A stretch of 32,117 nt of DNA from Bacteroidota bacterium. Lineage in GTDB: Bacteria > Bacteroidota > Bacteroidia > B-17B0 > Aurantibacillaceae. The stretch covers positions 21,807-53,923 of the forward strand of contig JACDDR010000012.1 in the NCBI GenBank assembly GCA_013816895.1, in the 5' to 3' direction. How positions within the stretch are numbered: position 1 is the stretch's first letter; every line of letters begins with the position of its first letter. The notes below the pieces were generated by a model. That model worked only from the letters and a program-made list of their open reading frames with translations, was not told where the DNA came from and searched no databases. Positions 6,600 through 15,909 of this stretch are shown here, one piece after another. Both the position numbers and the translations under genes were made by a program.

Positions 6600-9071
6600 T
6601 TAATTTTTAACTACTTTAAATGTTGCCTTACCGTTTAATCCATGCACATTTAATAAATAGATGCCTTTTGCGAAACCATTCAGGTCAATGGTTTTTGTGG
6701 CGCTTTCCATTTTTCCGGCATACATTACCGCGCCAAGAACATTGGTAATAGTTACATCCAGGCTTTTATATTCTTCCGGATTTAAGTTTAACTCAAGTGT
6801 TATGATTGAGTTTGCCGGATTAGGATAAAGTTTTACCGAAGAAGCCAGCGTATTTTCTTTAAAGCCGATTGCCCTGTTATTTTGAATATTACTGCGCGAT
6901 TTCACTGCGCCGCCCAAAATATTATTTCCTGCGATAGGTTTTAAAGTTGCGGCACAGGAATAGCCTAAGTTGGCTTCAACACGCCAGTCGGCCGTTGCCT
7001 GATAAATGGTATAAAAAGGATCATTGAGTGTGCTCTGATTTCCGGTTGTGGTTCCAACCACGGAATATACGGGTGAGGAGTTTGGATTCATGCACACCAT
7101 TAAACTGTAAGTCTGAACAGGGTTAATTCCTCCCTCAACCATGTAGTTATTGGTCCAGAAAAATGTTCCGCCACTATGCGTAAAATAAACCGTGTTATGC
7201 CATAAACTTTTCTGACCATAAGATCCGCAGGTATCTCGTATCTGTAATTTATAGCGGTAGGTTGAAATGTTAGGGTCGCCATTTGCGGGCCCAACGCTGC
7301 GGGCAGTATCTACGAAGAAACTTAAAGCATTTTTAGAAACAGCCCCAATGCGCTTGTACGTATTTGCAATTACTTCTCTGAAAATAATCATGGAGTCAAG
7401 CATCGGGTAATCAGTTTTGTTCCAGTAAATATTATTGTAAACGTTGGCGCTGTCAACTGTTACCATGCAGATGTCAGGACGCGGAACTCCTGGTACCACA
7501 ACAATTCCGGTAGCTGAATTAGTACATCCGTTGGAAGCTCCTACTACTGTAAAAATAGTGGTTACGCTTACTGAAGCTGAAATGGTTGGTGTATTGGCAC
7601 CGGTGTTCCAGGTATAGGAGTTAGCGCCGCTTGCGGTTAATACCTCATTACTTCCTCCGCAGGGTGTTACCGTTGAGGTACTGCTAACCTGCGGGATAGA
7701 ATTAATAGTAATAGTTTTAGAAACGGTTGAACTTGAACCAAATTGATTACTGCAAATCATAGTAATGGTTTTAGTACCTGTGGTACTATAGATGACCACC
7801 GGGTTTTGCGCGGTTGAGCTGCCCGGCGTTCCACCGGGAGTAATCCAGCCCCAGGCGTTAGCCATGTTATAAGACGCGTCTGTTAAGTTTACCGGTTGTC
7901 CTTTACACCCGTAGGGCGGAGCATTAAATTTAGCGATGGGCAGTTTTTGCGATTTCAGGTAGAAATTATCTATTTTAAGATCGGAACCAATGTAAGATTC
8001 CTGAACCGGCCATTTAGAAGATTCAAAGGTAAATAGAACGGTATCTGGTGCCTGTCCGGTGTTAAAAGGAATTATAACTTGTTGATAGGAAGCGGAAATG
8101 GGCAGAAGCTTGAATGCATTGCCTATAAACACACCGTTCTTTTTAAAGTTGGCGAAGAATCTAGCGCTGTCAACAGGATCAGCCGGAAGGTACTTATAGA
8201 AAAATACCAATGTATCTACCTGATTTGAAAATGGAGTTCCTCCGAGAGTGCTGCTTTGAGTAGGCATACCTGTCATGGCACGGCCAACCCTGATCTGATT
8301 ATTACCAAACGCCGGCTCCACAGTTTGCAGCTCAAGGGCATAACTACCTGAATAAAAATCATTGCTGCGTTGATAATCACCGTCAAGTGTCCACCCACTT
8401 AATTTATAATCAGAAGATGTGACCCAGTTTTCAAAATTACCATTTAAAAGCCCCGGCTGAGAAGTAACCCCTGTTAATGCCACACTGTCTATCTGCATCA
8501 TGTTGCCCACCATGAATCCCGAATTGGAAAATGCGTTGCTGGATGCGCAAGCTATCATCATTGTATCCGGTGCTGTGGGTAATGCGGGAGAAAAAGTTGC
8601 GTTAAACAAGGTGTACACTGTTTTAGTAGCAGAAAATTTGTAAATATAGTTCCCGATATTTACCCCGTTTTTCTTAAAAAAAACAAGAAAAATTGCGCTG
8701 TCGGTACCAATGATATTGCTTTTGTAATGAAAACGGATACCCGTTGGTGTTTGTGTGTAAGGTATACCTCCATCAAAAACTCCTGAATTGGGATTTCCAT
8801 CCGCGAAAAAAGCAATGGAGGTGTCAGTACCGCTGCCGGCGGTAGTAAGTTTAATAGCGTATTGCCCCGAATATGCGTCTGTTGTTTTAACAGTATTAAT
8901 GGGGTTAAAACCGCTTCCATTATTTTTGTTTTCTGAATTTGAGGTTTTGTAATCTACAGGTTCTTCATAAGTTCCCACCTGCCAGCTTTCAAAACCGCCG
9001 TTTGGAACGGACTGGGCCGATAAAAAAGTTATACTTAAAAAGCACAGAATGAAAGTAAAATGTTTAATCAT
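6600..9071 (-). CDS. Secreted PKD-domain protein with T9SS type A sorting domain
   Basis: This is an 823-aa exported protein. Residues 1-19 are a signal peptide ending FLSAQ. Two related modules follow, each opening with a PNGGFESW/LNGNFENW motif (about 22-200 and 206-375), resembling PCMD or carbohydrate-binding jelly rolls. A PKD domain (about 378-455) contains GWITPGGTPG and TGTKTITMICSNQFG. Next come an Ig-like segment rich in Ser and Thr and a region of unknown fold. The last 75 residues form the T9SS type A sorting domain, with KLYPNPANS, DVTITNVLG and KGIYLLNV, so the protein should cross the outer membrane and be attached or released at the surface. There is no catalytic motif; an adhesive or structural role is likely. 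The gene is monocistronic, with a promoter at 9091-9120 and a terminator at 6547-6579. Confidence 0.92.
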   Translation of the reverse strand: MIKHFTFILCFLSITFLSAQSVPNGGFESWQVGTYEEPVDYKTSNSENKNNGSGFNPINTVKTTDAYSGQYAIKLTTAGSGTDTSIAFFADGNPNSGVFDGGIPYTQTPTGIRFHYKSNIIGTDSAIFLVFFKKNGVNIGNYIYKFSATKTVYTLFNATFSPALPTAPDTMMIACASSNAFSNSGFMVGNMMQIDSVALTGVTSQPGLLNGNFENWVTSSDYKLSGWTLDGDYQRSNDFYSGSYALELQTVEPAFGNNQIRVGRAMTGMPTQSSTLGGTPFSNQVDTLVFFYKYLPADPVDSARFFANFKKNGVFIGNAFKLLPISASYQQVIIPFNTGQAPDTVLFTFESSKWPVQESYIGSDLKIDNFYLKSQKLPIAKFNAPPYGCKGQPVNLTDASYNMANAWGWITPGGTPGSSTAQNPVVIYSTTGTKTITMICSNQFGSSSTVSKTITINSIPQVSSTSTVTPCGGSNEVLTASGANSYTWNTGANTPTISASVSVTTIFTVVGASNGCTNSATGIVVVPGVPRPDICMVTVDSANVYNNIYWNKTDYPMLDSMIIFREVIANTYKRIGAVSKNALSFFVDTARSVGPANGDPNISTYRYKLQIRDTCGSYGQKSLWHNTVYFTHSGGTFFWTNNYMVEGGINPVQTYSLMVCMNPNSSPVYSVVGTTTGNQSTLNDPFYTIYQATADWRVEANLGYSCAATLKPIAGNNILGGAVKSRSNIQNNRAIGFKENTLASSVKLYPNPANSIITLELNLNPEEYKSLDVTITNVLGAVMYAGKMESATKTIDLNGFAKGIYLLNVHGLNGKATFKVVKN

Positions 9072-9090
9072 GTTTTTTTGGATTATCTAC

Positions 9091-9120
9091 TAAATGTATG
9101 AAAATTTCAGCAAACGGCAA
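9091..9120 (-). promoter_or_regulatory. Bacteroidota-type promoter for the PKD/T9SS gene
   Basis: On the minus strand a TTG (9118-9120) is followed after 19 bases by TACATTTA (9091-9098), one mismatch from TAnnTTTG. It is about 20 bases upstream of the ATG at 9071, so the leader would be short. Confidence 0.55.
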
Positions 9121-9204
9121 CTACAACTTTTAAACACATAAACTGCCAGTATTACGCTATAAAGTAAAAAAATAAAATTAAATTTAGAGCTTATATCAAC
9201 AGGG

Positions 9205-12200
9205 TTGAAGCTGATCATTAAAATATTTTTTTACTTACTTGTTTTTATAACAACCCGATTAAACGCGCAAAAGGGAAATTATTTTTTGCACAATTATCTC
9301 CCCGCACAATATAATGGAGCAGATCAAAATCGTTCTATTATTCAGGATCTGTATGGCCGTGTTTTTGTGGCTAACAACGATGGGGTTATCATAAACAACG
9401 GCGCAAGCTGGGAATGGCTGAATTTGCCGTTTCTTTGCCTTTCGCTTGCCAAAGATGAAAGCGAACAGGTGTTTGTGGGAGGCGATGGTGACTTCGGCAG
9501 AATTGTTCAGCTTGGCAACGGTACATATAAATTTGAATCCCTGTTACACCTGTTGCCGCAAAGCGAAAAGGAATTAGGAAGGTTCTGGACCATCATCGCC
9601 CTTAAAAATCATGTTTATTTTTGCAGCAACGAAAAAATTATCGATTACGATTATAAGTCTCTCAAAATAATTCCCGCCGGAGAAGAAGGATTTCATACAT
9701 TTTTTAAAGTGGGCAACACGCTTGTTTTAAGGGAGAAGGGGAAGGGGTTAAAATATTTGTCGGTTAATAATCAGCTTGAATTTTTTAAGGAAGGAAGCCA
9801 GTTTGCCGATAATTCAAATCCCGTGAGGGGAATTATCAAAGGTAAAGGAGAGGGGTATTACATCATAACTCCCAACAAGGTATTTGAGTTCCGTTTTAAT
9901 CCTTCAATTCCTGATCTTTCAACGATCAACCAAATAACCACGCCAGTTTCAGAATGGCTGTCTTCTAAAACAGTGTATTGCGCCGCTAACATCGGGAACG
10001 ATAATTTTGCGTTTGGATCCGTGACCGGGGGATTACTTATTACCGATGCAGCATTCAGGCCCGTTAAATACATTAACAGCAGCAACGATTTGCAGGACGA
10101 TGCCGTAAATTATATTTATAACGATTCGCAGGGCCATATATGGCTGGCACTTGCAAAGGGAGTGAGTTTTATAGAATTCAACAGTCCGGTTACTAATTTT
10201 GCAAAAGCAGATGGTATTAAAGGGACCATTGAAGCCTGTATCTTTTTTGGAGAAACCGCTTACCTGGCAACCGACAAAGGGGTTTTAAAATACAATAGTT
10301 CCACTTTAAAATTTGAAACTACTAATCTTACCGAAACTTCCTGGTGCCTCGTTAGAGCAGGCGATAAGCTGCTGGCCGGCACGCGATCGGGTTTATATAT
10401 TCTCGAAAACAACAATTTTAAGTTAATATACGAAACACCCAGCGCGCTGCATTGCCTGTTTGTTCATCCTTCGCAGCCCGACTTGTTATACCTTGGCACA
10501 GAAAGCGGATTTGCGAAAGGTACCTTAGGTGAAAAAGGATTTACGATCATAAAAGAAGTTTTTGACCTCGACGCTGATATCCGCACAATGGCCATTGGCG
10601 ATGACGGGTCGGTTTATTTTAGTACGACGGAAAGTGGGATTTATGTGGAAGTTCCGCAAAAAAAGGAATTGGCACATCTTACCGAAAAAGAAGGTCTTCC
10701 CAGTCTGAAGGAAAGTTATCTTTTTTCTTACAATAAAGAAATTCTTCTGGCCCACGACCAGGGAATAAGCAGCGTAATTAATGAAAACGGAAGTTACTCG
10801 GTGAAACCTAACCCTGCCTTTCAGATATTAAACGAAAAACAATACGTTATAAAGGCCATTACCATTCATAACCAGGTGTGGTTAACAAGCAAACCAAAAA
10901 ATGATGAAACGGCTAAAGAGAGTCTGGCTTGCTTCGAAAAGCAAAACGGCGTTTTTGTGGAGAAGTCCTTACAGCTCTCCCGTATTAAAGAATCAAACGT
11001 AAAATCATTTTGTTTCAGCGATTCACTGGTGTACATAGGAACCAATAACGGTTTGTACTGTTACGACCTCACGCTTAAAAAGGCAGGCGCGTTTCTTAAC
11101 ACGTTTGTAAATACTTTTATATGCGGCAATGATTCTGATCAGTTTTATTTTAATATAAGTCCGCGCACTGTTTTAAAAGACATTGTGCTTAATTATGGTT
11201 CCAATTCCATTTCCATCAAGCTGGGAGCATCGGATTACATTGATAAGAATGAGTTACTCTTTTCGTATTATTTGAAAGGACGTGATAAAGAATATGGACC
11301 GTATTCAAACCGAAAAGAAATTTTACTGGATCACTTGTATGAGGGCGATTACGTTTTTTTCGTTCGCTCCAGGAATATTCTAGGAGTTGAGGGACAGGAA
11401 ATTAAAATTTCTTTTACGATCTTACCGCCATGGTACCGTACTGTATTGGCTTACGCCCTTTATGCGATTGCGTTGCTTGCTTTGGTTTATTTTTTAATTA
11501 AATTAAATGTAAAACGGTTACGGGAGCAGAATATAAAACTTGAAGCTATCATTGCTGAAAGAACGAAAGAAATAAATACACAAAAGCTGGAAATTGAGTA
11601 CAAGAACCAGGAAATTACCGATAGCATCAATTACGCCAAAGGCATACAGGATTCTATTCTTCCGGGGATTAACGAAATAAAAAAAGCATGGCCTTCGCTC
11701 TTTGTGTTTTTTCAACCGAAAGATATTGTAAGCGGCGATTTTTACTGGTTCAAACAAATTAACCAGGAAGAGTTTTTGATTGCCGGCTGTGATTGTACGG
11801 GTCACGGTGTGCCTGGGGGATTCATGAGTATGATCTGTTCGGATAAATTACACGATGCCGCCAAGCAAACTACTGAACCCGATAAAATTCTTTTCCTTGC
11901 CAACAACAGCATCAAAGAAACACTGAGACAGCAAAACGAAGGTAAAAGCAAAGACGGAATGGAGATCTGTTTACTGAAAGTGAATACGCGCACACGTCAT
12001 GTTTCTTTTGCAGGCGCCAACCGGCCTTTATGGATTTACCATCACGCTACAAAAGACCTTACCGAAATTAAACCAAGTAAGGCAAGTATTGCGAGTTTTA
12101 CCGAATTTAATTTTAACTATGCTCTTCATGGAATCCAATTACAGGAAGGGGATTGTTTGTACGCCACTACCGATGGTTATTCAGATCAGTTTGGAGGAAA

Positions 12201-12363
12201 AGACGGAAAAAAATACATGAGTAAAAATCTTAAAAATTTACTCATCGAAAAATCATCAATGCCTATGGATGATCTTGGACGGCTTCTTAAGAGTGATGTC
12301 AACAGCTGGATGGAGCGTTACGAACAGGTGGATGATTTACTTGTGATAGGAATTAAGATGTGA
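9205..12363 (+). CDS. Propeller-type receptor with SpoIIE/PP2C phosphatase output
   Basis: This 1052-aa inner-membrane signalling protein has a signal peptide (MKLIIKIFFYLLVFITT, cut near LNAQ), a long periplasmic sensor (about 25-650) with two-component-propeller-like repeats (for example DSQGHIWLALAKGV), and a Y_Y_Y domain (about 665-740). It then has one membrane helix (AYALYAIALLALVYFLI, about 748-764), a coiled coil ending in EITDSINYAKGIQDSILP, and a SpoIIE-type PP2C serine phosphatase (about 830-1052). The phosphatase shows VSGDFYWF, GCDCTGHGVPGGFMSM and a late ATTDGYSDQFGG with metal-binding aspartates. It probably dephosphorylates an anti-anti-sigma or similar partner, which is not in the window. 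The start is TTG; no ATG or GTG offers an alternative that keeps the signal peptide. Two TPR paralogues sharing its linker helix follow directly. Confidence 0.93.
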   Translation: MKLIIKIFFYLLVFITTRLNAQKGNYFLHNYLPAQYNGADQNRSIIQDLYGRVFVANNDGVIINNGASWEWLNLPFLCLSLAKDESEQVFVGGDGDFGRIVQLGNGTYKFESLLHLLPQSEKELGRFWTIIALKNHVYFCSNEKIIDYDYKSLKIIPAGEEGFHTFFKVGNTLVLREKGKGLKYLSVNNQLEFFKEGSQFADNSNPVRGIIKGKGEGYYIITPNKVFEFRFNPSIPDLSTINQITTPVSEWLSSKTVYCAANIGNDNFAFGSVTGGLLITDAAFRPVKYINSSNDLQDDAVNYIYNDSQGHIWLALAKGVSFIEFNSPVTNFAKADGIKGTIEACIFFGETAYLATDKGVLKYNSSTLKFETTNLTETSWCLVRAGDKLLAGTRSGLYILENNNFKLIYETPSALHCLFVHPSQPDLLYLGTESGFAKGTLGEKGFTIIKEVFDLDADIRTMAIGDDGSVYFSTTESGIYVEVPQKKELAHLTEKEGLPSLKESYLFSYNKEILLAHDQGISSVINENGSYSVKPNPAFQILNEKQYVIKAITIHNQVWLTSKPKNDETAKESLACFEKQNGVFVEKSLQLSRIKESNVKSFCFSDSLVYIGTNNGLYCYDLTLKKAGAFLNTFVNTFICGNDSDQFYFNISPRTVLKDIVLNYGSNSISIKLGASDYIDKNELLFSYYLKGRDKEYGPYSNRKEILLDHLYEGDYVFFVRSRNILGVEGQEIKISFTILPPWYRTVLAYALYAIALLALVYFLIKLNVKRLREQNIKLEAIIAERTKEINTQKLEIEYKNQEITDSINYAKGIQDSILPGINEIKKAWPSLFVFFQPKDIVSGDFYWFKQINQEEFLIAGCDCTGHGVPGGFMSMICSDKLHDAAKQTTEPDKILFLANNSIKETLRQQNEGKSKDGMEICLLKVNTRTRHVSFAGANRPLWIYHHATKDLTEIKPSKASIASFTEFNFNYALHGIQLQEGDCLYATTDGYSDQFGGKDGKKYMSKNLKNLLIEKSSMPMDDLGRLLKSDVNSWMERYEQVDDLLVIGIKM

Positions 12364-12615
12364 TGGCTTTGAGTGTACATTGAAACCAAAATTAAAATAT
12401 TCTCTTCTCACTCTGACTTTTTTTCTTTGTCACAGTGCATTGCTTGCACAAAAAAGTAACATTGACTCGCTCTTATCACTTTAAAAACCGCTAAACAAGA
12501 CACTAACAAAGTAAATATCCTATACAAACTTAGTGAGGAATCTTCAGAGGATAAAGATATCCTGCTTTATGCTCAGACGGCCTTGCAATTAGCGGAAAAA
12601 TTAAATTACAAAAAA

Positions 12616-13596
12616 GGAATTGCAGATGCTTCCAACAACATCGGCTATGTTTACAGAAAGCAGGGCTACATTCCCAAAGCGCTTGAATGGAATTACAAGG
12701 CCCTTAAGATACAAGAACAAATAAAAGACAAACAAGGTATTGCCACCTCCCTACATAACATCTCGGGTATATACATGAATCAGGGCGATATACCAAAGGC
12801 ACTGGAAGGATATCATAAAGCGCTGAAGATAGAGGAGCAAATGGGGGACAAATACGGTACTGCACGCTCCCTAAGTAACATCGCGGGTATTTATATGAAT
12901 CAGGGTGCAATTCCAAGGGCATTGGAAGTGTTTTACAAAGCACTAAAAATACAGGAAGAAATTGGGGATAGACGCGGCATTGGCAGCTCACTGAATAACA
13001 TCGCGGCCATTTATTATAGTCAGGGAGACATTCCTAAGGCGTTGGAAGGATACCACAAAGCATTGAAAATAGGAGAAGAAATTGGAGATAAAAGCGGTAT
13101 TGCGCTAGCGCTGAACAACATCGCCGCTATTGACAATAAACTTGGTGACCTTACTAAGGCATTGGAAGGGAATTATAAAGCACTGAAGATAAGAGAAGAA
13201 ATAGGGGACAAACAAGGCATTGCCTTCTCGCTCAATAGCATCGCGAGAATTTACGATAAGCGAGGCGATCTGCCTGGCGGCAAGGTAGAAGTTTTTAAAG
13301 CATTAGAATTGTTTTACGAAGCCCTTAAGATAAGGGAAGAGATAGGAGATAAACAAGGTATCGCGTATTCACTCAACAACATAGCAGACATAGAACTAAA
13401 GCTGAAACATTACAAGGAAGCGGAGAACTCTGGCAAGAGATCCCTTCAAACAGCTAACGATTTGGGCTATCCTGAAAATATTCGCAATGCAGCGAAGGTA
13501 TTAAGTAAGATCTATCAGCAACAAAGTAAATACAAAGATGCCTTTGAAATGTTTGTTTTATTTAAGCAAATGGCCGACAGCATAAATAATGCAGAA
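12616..13596 (+). repeat. Tandem 120-bp TPR-coding repeats, 8 units
   Basis: There are eight in-frame units of 40 codons, each near GIA-SLNNIA-IY-NQGD-PKALE-YHKALKI-EEIGDK. The total length of 981 bases equals 8 x 120 plus 21, the 21 bases being the 7-codon insertion in unit six (around 13276-13296). The last two units are diverged. Confidence 0.9.
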
Positions 13597-13986
13597 ACCC
13601 GCAAGAGCGGATTGAAAAAACAAATGCAGTATGAGTTTGAGAAAAAGGAAAGCGCCACCAAAGCAGAGCAGGATCAAAAGGACGCGGTGGCAGCCGAAGA
13701 AAAACAAAGACAAAAGGTTTTAACTTATTCGGTAAGCACGGGATTATTTCTGGTGCTTCTTCTCGCGCTTTTTATTTTAAGAGGATACCGGCAAAAACAA
13801 AAAGCCAATACAATTATCACACAACAAAAAATAGAAGTTGAAGTCAAGAACCAATTGATAGAAGAAAAAAGCAAAGACATCCTGGATAGCATTAAATATG
13901 CACGACGCATTCAAACATCCTTGCTTCCGACAGAAAAATACATTGAAAGAATATTAAGCAACAAGGATAAAGGTGGCGGAGTATAA
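13561..13986 (+). repeat. Direct duplication: 3' end of TPR copy 1 (matches 15476-15901)
   Basis: The two genes align without gaps from here to their stop codons at a constant offset of 1915 bases. By eye I count 13 mismatches in the first 240 bases (membrane segment and flank) and many more towards the stop. This indicates a fairly recent duplication or gene conversion. Confidence 0.85.
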
Positions 13987-14014
13987 CAGCAACAAGGTAA
14001 AAGAGAAAGGAACA

Positions 14015-15901
14015 TTGTTATATAAATTAAAATATTTTCTCCTCGCATTGACTTTTTATTTTTGTCAATTTGCTTTGCTTGCGCAACAAGATAAAATAGC
14101 TGCGTCCGCCGAAGTACCAAGGAAGATGGACTCCCTCTTATCCTTATTAAAAAACGCAAAACAAGACACTAACAAAGTCAAAATCCTTTATCAGCTCAGC
14201 GAAGAATCAATGGATGATAAAGATGTTTTGCTATATGCTGAGAAGACTTTGTTACTATCCGAAAAATTAAGTACATCGTCCAACGAAGCCATAGCGAAGG
14301 CGGGCAAAAAAGGAATTGCTGATGCTTCCAACAATATTGGGTATGTATACAGCAATCAGGGCAACATTCCTAAGGCATTGGAATGGTATCACAAAGCGCT
14401 AAAGATACAGGAAGAAATGCGGGACAAACAGGGAATCGCCGTCTCGCTGAACAACATTGCGGCCATTAATAATAATCTCGGCGACATTCCCAAAGCATTG
14501 GAAGGATATCATAAAGCTCTGAAGATACAGGAAGAAATCGGAGACCAACAAGGCATTGCCCTCTCTCTGAACAACATCTCCATTATCTACATGAATCAGG
14601 GCGATCTTTCCAAAGCATTGGAAGGGTATCACAAAGCGCTGAAGATCCGGGAAGAAATTGGGGATAAATACGGCATTGCCCTCTCTCTGAATAATATTGC
14701 ACATATTTATGATACTCAGGGTGACATTCTTAAGGCATTGGAATGGAATAACAAAGCACTTAAGATACGGCAAGAAATAGGAGATAAACAGGGTATTGCC
14801 TACTCGCTGAATAACATCGCGGGTATTTACAATAATCTGGGAGATATTCCCAAGGCATTAGAAGGACATTACCAAGCGCTGCACCTGCGGGAAGAAATCG
14901 GAGACCAAAGAGGCATTGCCTTGTCGTTAAGTAACATCGCGGAGATTTACAGTAATCAAGGCGACATTACAAAGGCATTGGAATGGAATATCAAATCGCT
15001 GGTAATACGTGAAAAAATAGGAGACAAACAAGATATTGCCGTTTCGCTGAACAACATTGCGGCCATTTATAATAATCAAGGCAAAATTAATAAGGCATTG
15101 GAAGGATATAATAAAGCTCTTCAGATCCAGGAAGAAATCGGAGACCAAAGAGGCATTGCCCGCTCTCTGAACAACATCGCCGTCATTTACAAGAATCAGG
15201 GCGATTTTCCCCGGGCATTGGAAGGCTACCACAAAGCTCTGAAGATAAGGGATGATATCGGAGACAAACAAGGCATTGCCAACTCGCTGAATAACATCGC
15301 GCGCATTGAATTGAAGCTGGAACATTATAAGGAGGCCGAGAAGTGTGGAAAGCGTTCGCTTCAAATAGCAAAGGAACTCGGCTATCCTGAAAATATAAGG
15401 AATGCCGGGCAGATACTAAGCAATATCTATAAGCAACAAGGTAAATACAAAGATGCTCTGGAGATGTTTGTTCTGTTTAAGCAAATGGCCGACAGCATAA
15501 ATAATGCCGAAACCCGTAAGAGCGGACTGAAAAAACAAATGCAGTATGAGTTTGAGAAAAAAGAAAGTGCCATTAAAGCAGAGCAGGATCAAAAGGACGC
15601 CGTGGCAGCCGAAGAAAAACAAAGACAAAAGGTTATTACTTATTCGGTAAGCGCGGGATTATTTCTTGTGCTTCTTCTCGCGCTTTTTATTTTAAGAGGA
15701 TACCGGCAAAAACAGAAAGCGAATACCATTATTACACAACAAAAAGTGGAAGTTGAAGCCAAGAACCAACTGATAGAAGAAAAAAACAAAGATATTTTGG
15801 ATAGCATTCAATACGCCAGAAGAATTCAAACATCCTTGCTTCCAACCGAAAAATACATCGAAAGGGTTTTAAAGAACAAAGAAAAAAAATCGGGTGTTTA
15901 A
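14015..15901 (+). CDS. TPR-repeat membrane protein, copy 2 (no output domain)
   Basis: This intact paralogue has 628 aa from a TTG at 14015, chosen because AGAAAGGA lies just upstream, it gives a clean signal peptide (MLYKLKYFLLALTFYFCQ, then FALLAQ), and it aligns with the TTG of copy 1. A GTG at 13973 would add 14 residues and overlap copy 1. Ten TPR units of exactly 40 residues (14312-15511) should lie in the periplasm. One membrane helix (TYSVSAGLFLVLLLALFIL) and a cytoplasmic coiled coil follow, ending in DILDSIQYARRIQTSLLP plus a 20-residue tail. The same helix joins the membrane segment to the phosphatase in the gene at 9205, but here the protein ends at that point. It may be a regulatory or dimerisation partner. 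It lacks any kinase, cyclase or phosphatase motif. Confidence 0.9.
   Translation: MLYKLKYFLLALTFYFCQFALLAQQDKIAASAEVPRKMDSLLSLLKNAKQDTNKVKILYQLSEESMDDKDVLLYAEKTLLLSEKLSTSSNEAIAKAGKKGIADASNNIGYVYSNQGNIPKALEWYHKALKIQEEMRDKQGIAVSLNNIAAINNNLGDIPKALEGYHKALKIQEEIGDQQGIALSLNNISIIYMNQGDLSKALEGYHKALKIREEIGDKYGIALSLNNIAHIYDTQGDILKALEWNNKALKIRQEIGDKQGIAYSLNNIAGIYNNLGDIPKALEGHYQALHLREEIGDQRGIALSLSNIAEIYSNQGDITKALEWNIKSLVIREKIGDKQDIAVSLNNIAAIYNNQGKINKALEGYNKALQIQEEIGDQRGIARSLNNIAVIYKNQGDFPRALEGYHKALKIRDDIGDKQGIANSLNNIARIELKLEHYKEAEKCGKRSLQIAKELGYPENIRNAGQILSNIYKQQGKYKDALEMFVLFKQMADSINNAETRKSGLKKQMQYEFEKKESAIKAEQDQKDAVAAEEKQRQKVITYSVSAGLFLVLLLALFILRGYRQKQKANTIITQQKVEVEAKNQLIEEKNKDILDSIQYARRIQTSLLPTEKYIERVLKNKEKKSGV
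14312..15511 (+). repeat. Tandem 120-bp TPR-coding repeats, 10 units
   Basis: There are exactly ten units of 120 bases (1200 in total) with no insertion or deletion. Units 1-8 are very similar at DNA level, with recurring blocks such as TCGCTGAACAACATCGC and AAGGCATTGGAAGG. Units 9 and 10 are older and diverged and match the last two units of copy 1. Confidence 0.92.
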
Positions 15902-15909
15902 CAATTTCG

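Larger units (their letters stand above)
12380..13986 (+). pseudogene. TPR-repeat membrane protein, copy 1, one-base frameshift near its start
   Basis: From a TTG at 12380 the frame reads a clear signal peptide (MKPKLKYSLLTLTFFLCHS, then ALLAQ) and stops at TAA 12482-12484. The rest continues in the -1 frame from 12481 to 13986. Comparison with copy 2 shows one T missing from the CTTTTAAAAA-type stretch at about 12479-12486. Restoring it gives SLLKTAKQDTNK, matching copy 2 SLLKNAKQDTNK. The body has eight 40-residue TPR units (12616-13596) with a 7-residue insertion in the sixth, one membrane helix (about 13726-13785), a Gln/Lys-rich coiled coil and the helix DILDSIKYARRIQTSLLP. It ends 20 residues later with no phosphatase domain. 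It is either a recent pseudogene or a sequencing error in a homopolymer. A shortened protein from TTG 12583 (467 aa) would lack the signal peptide. Confidence 0.8.

Noticed and set aside
12476..12490. Programmed ribosomal frameshift at CTT TAA AAA
   Set aside because: A +1 shift on CTT leads to another stop after three codons, and a -1 slip would re-pair CTT as ACT, which is poor. A lost T in a homopolymer is simpler.
14399..15364. Long antisense reading frames (124 and 145 codons) in the TPR array
   Set aside because: They are mirror frames of the 120-bp repeat and have repetitive Cys/Val/Phe-rich translations without start context. The plus-strand TPR frame explains the sequence.
14312..15511. 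Regular repeats that might suggest a CRISPR array
   Set aside because: Period is 120 bases, in frame, with no spacer/repeat alternation. It is protein-coding TPR.
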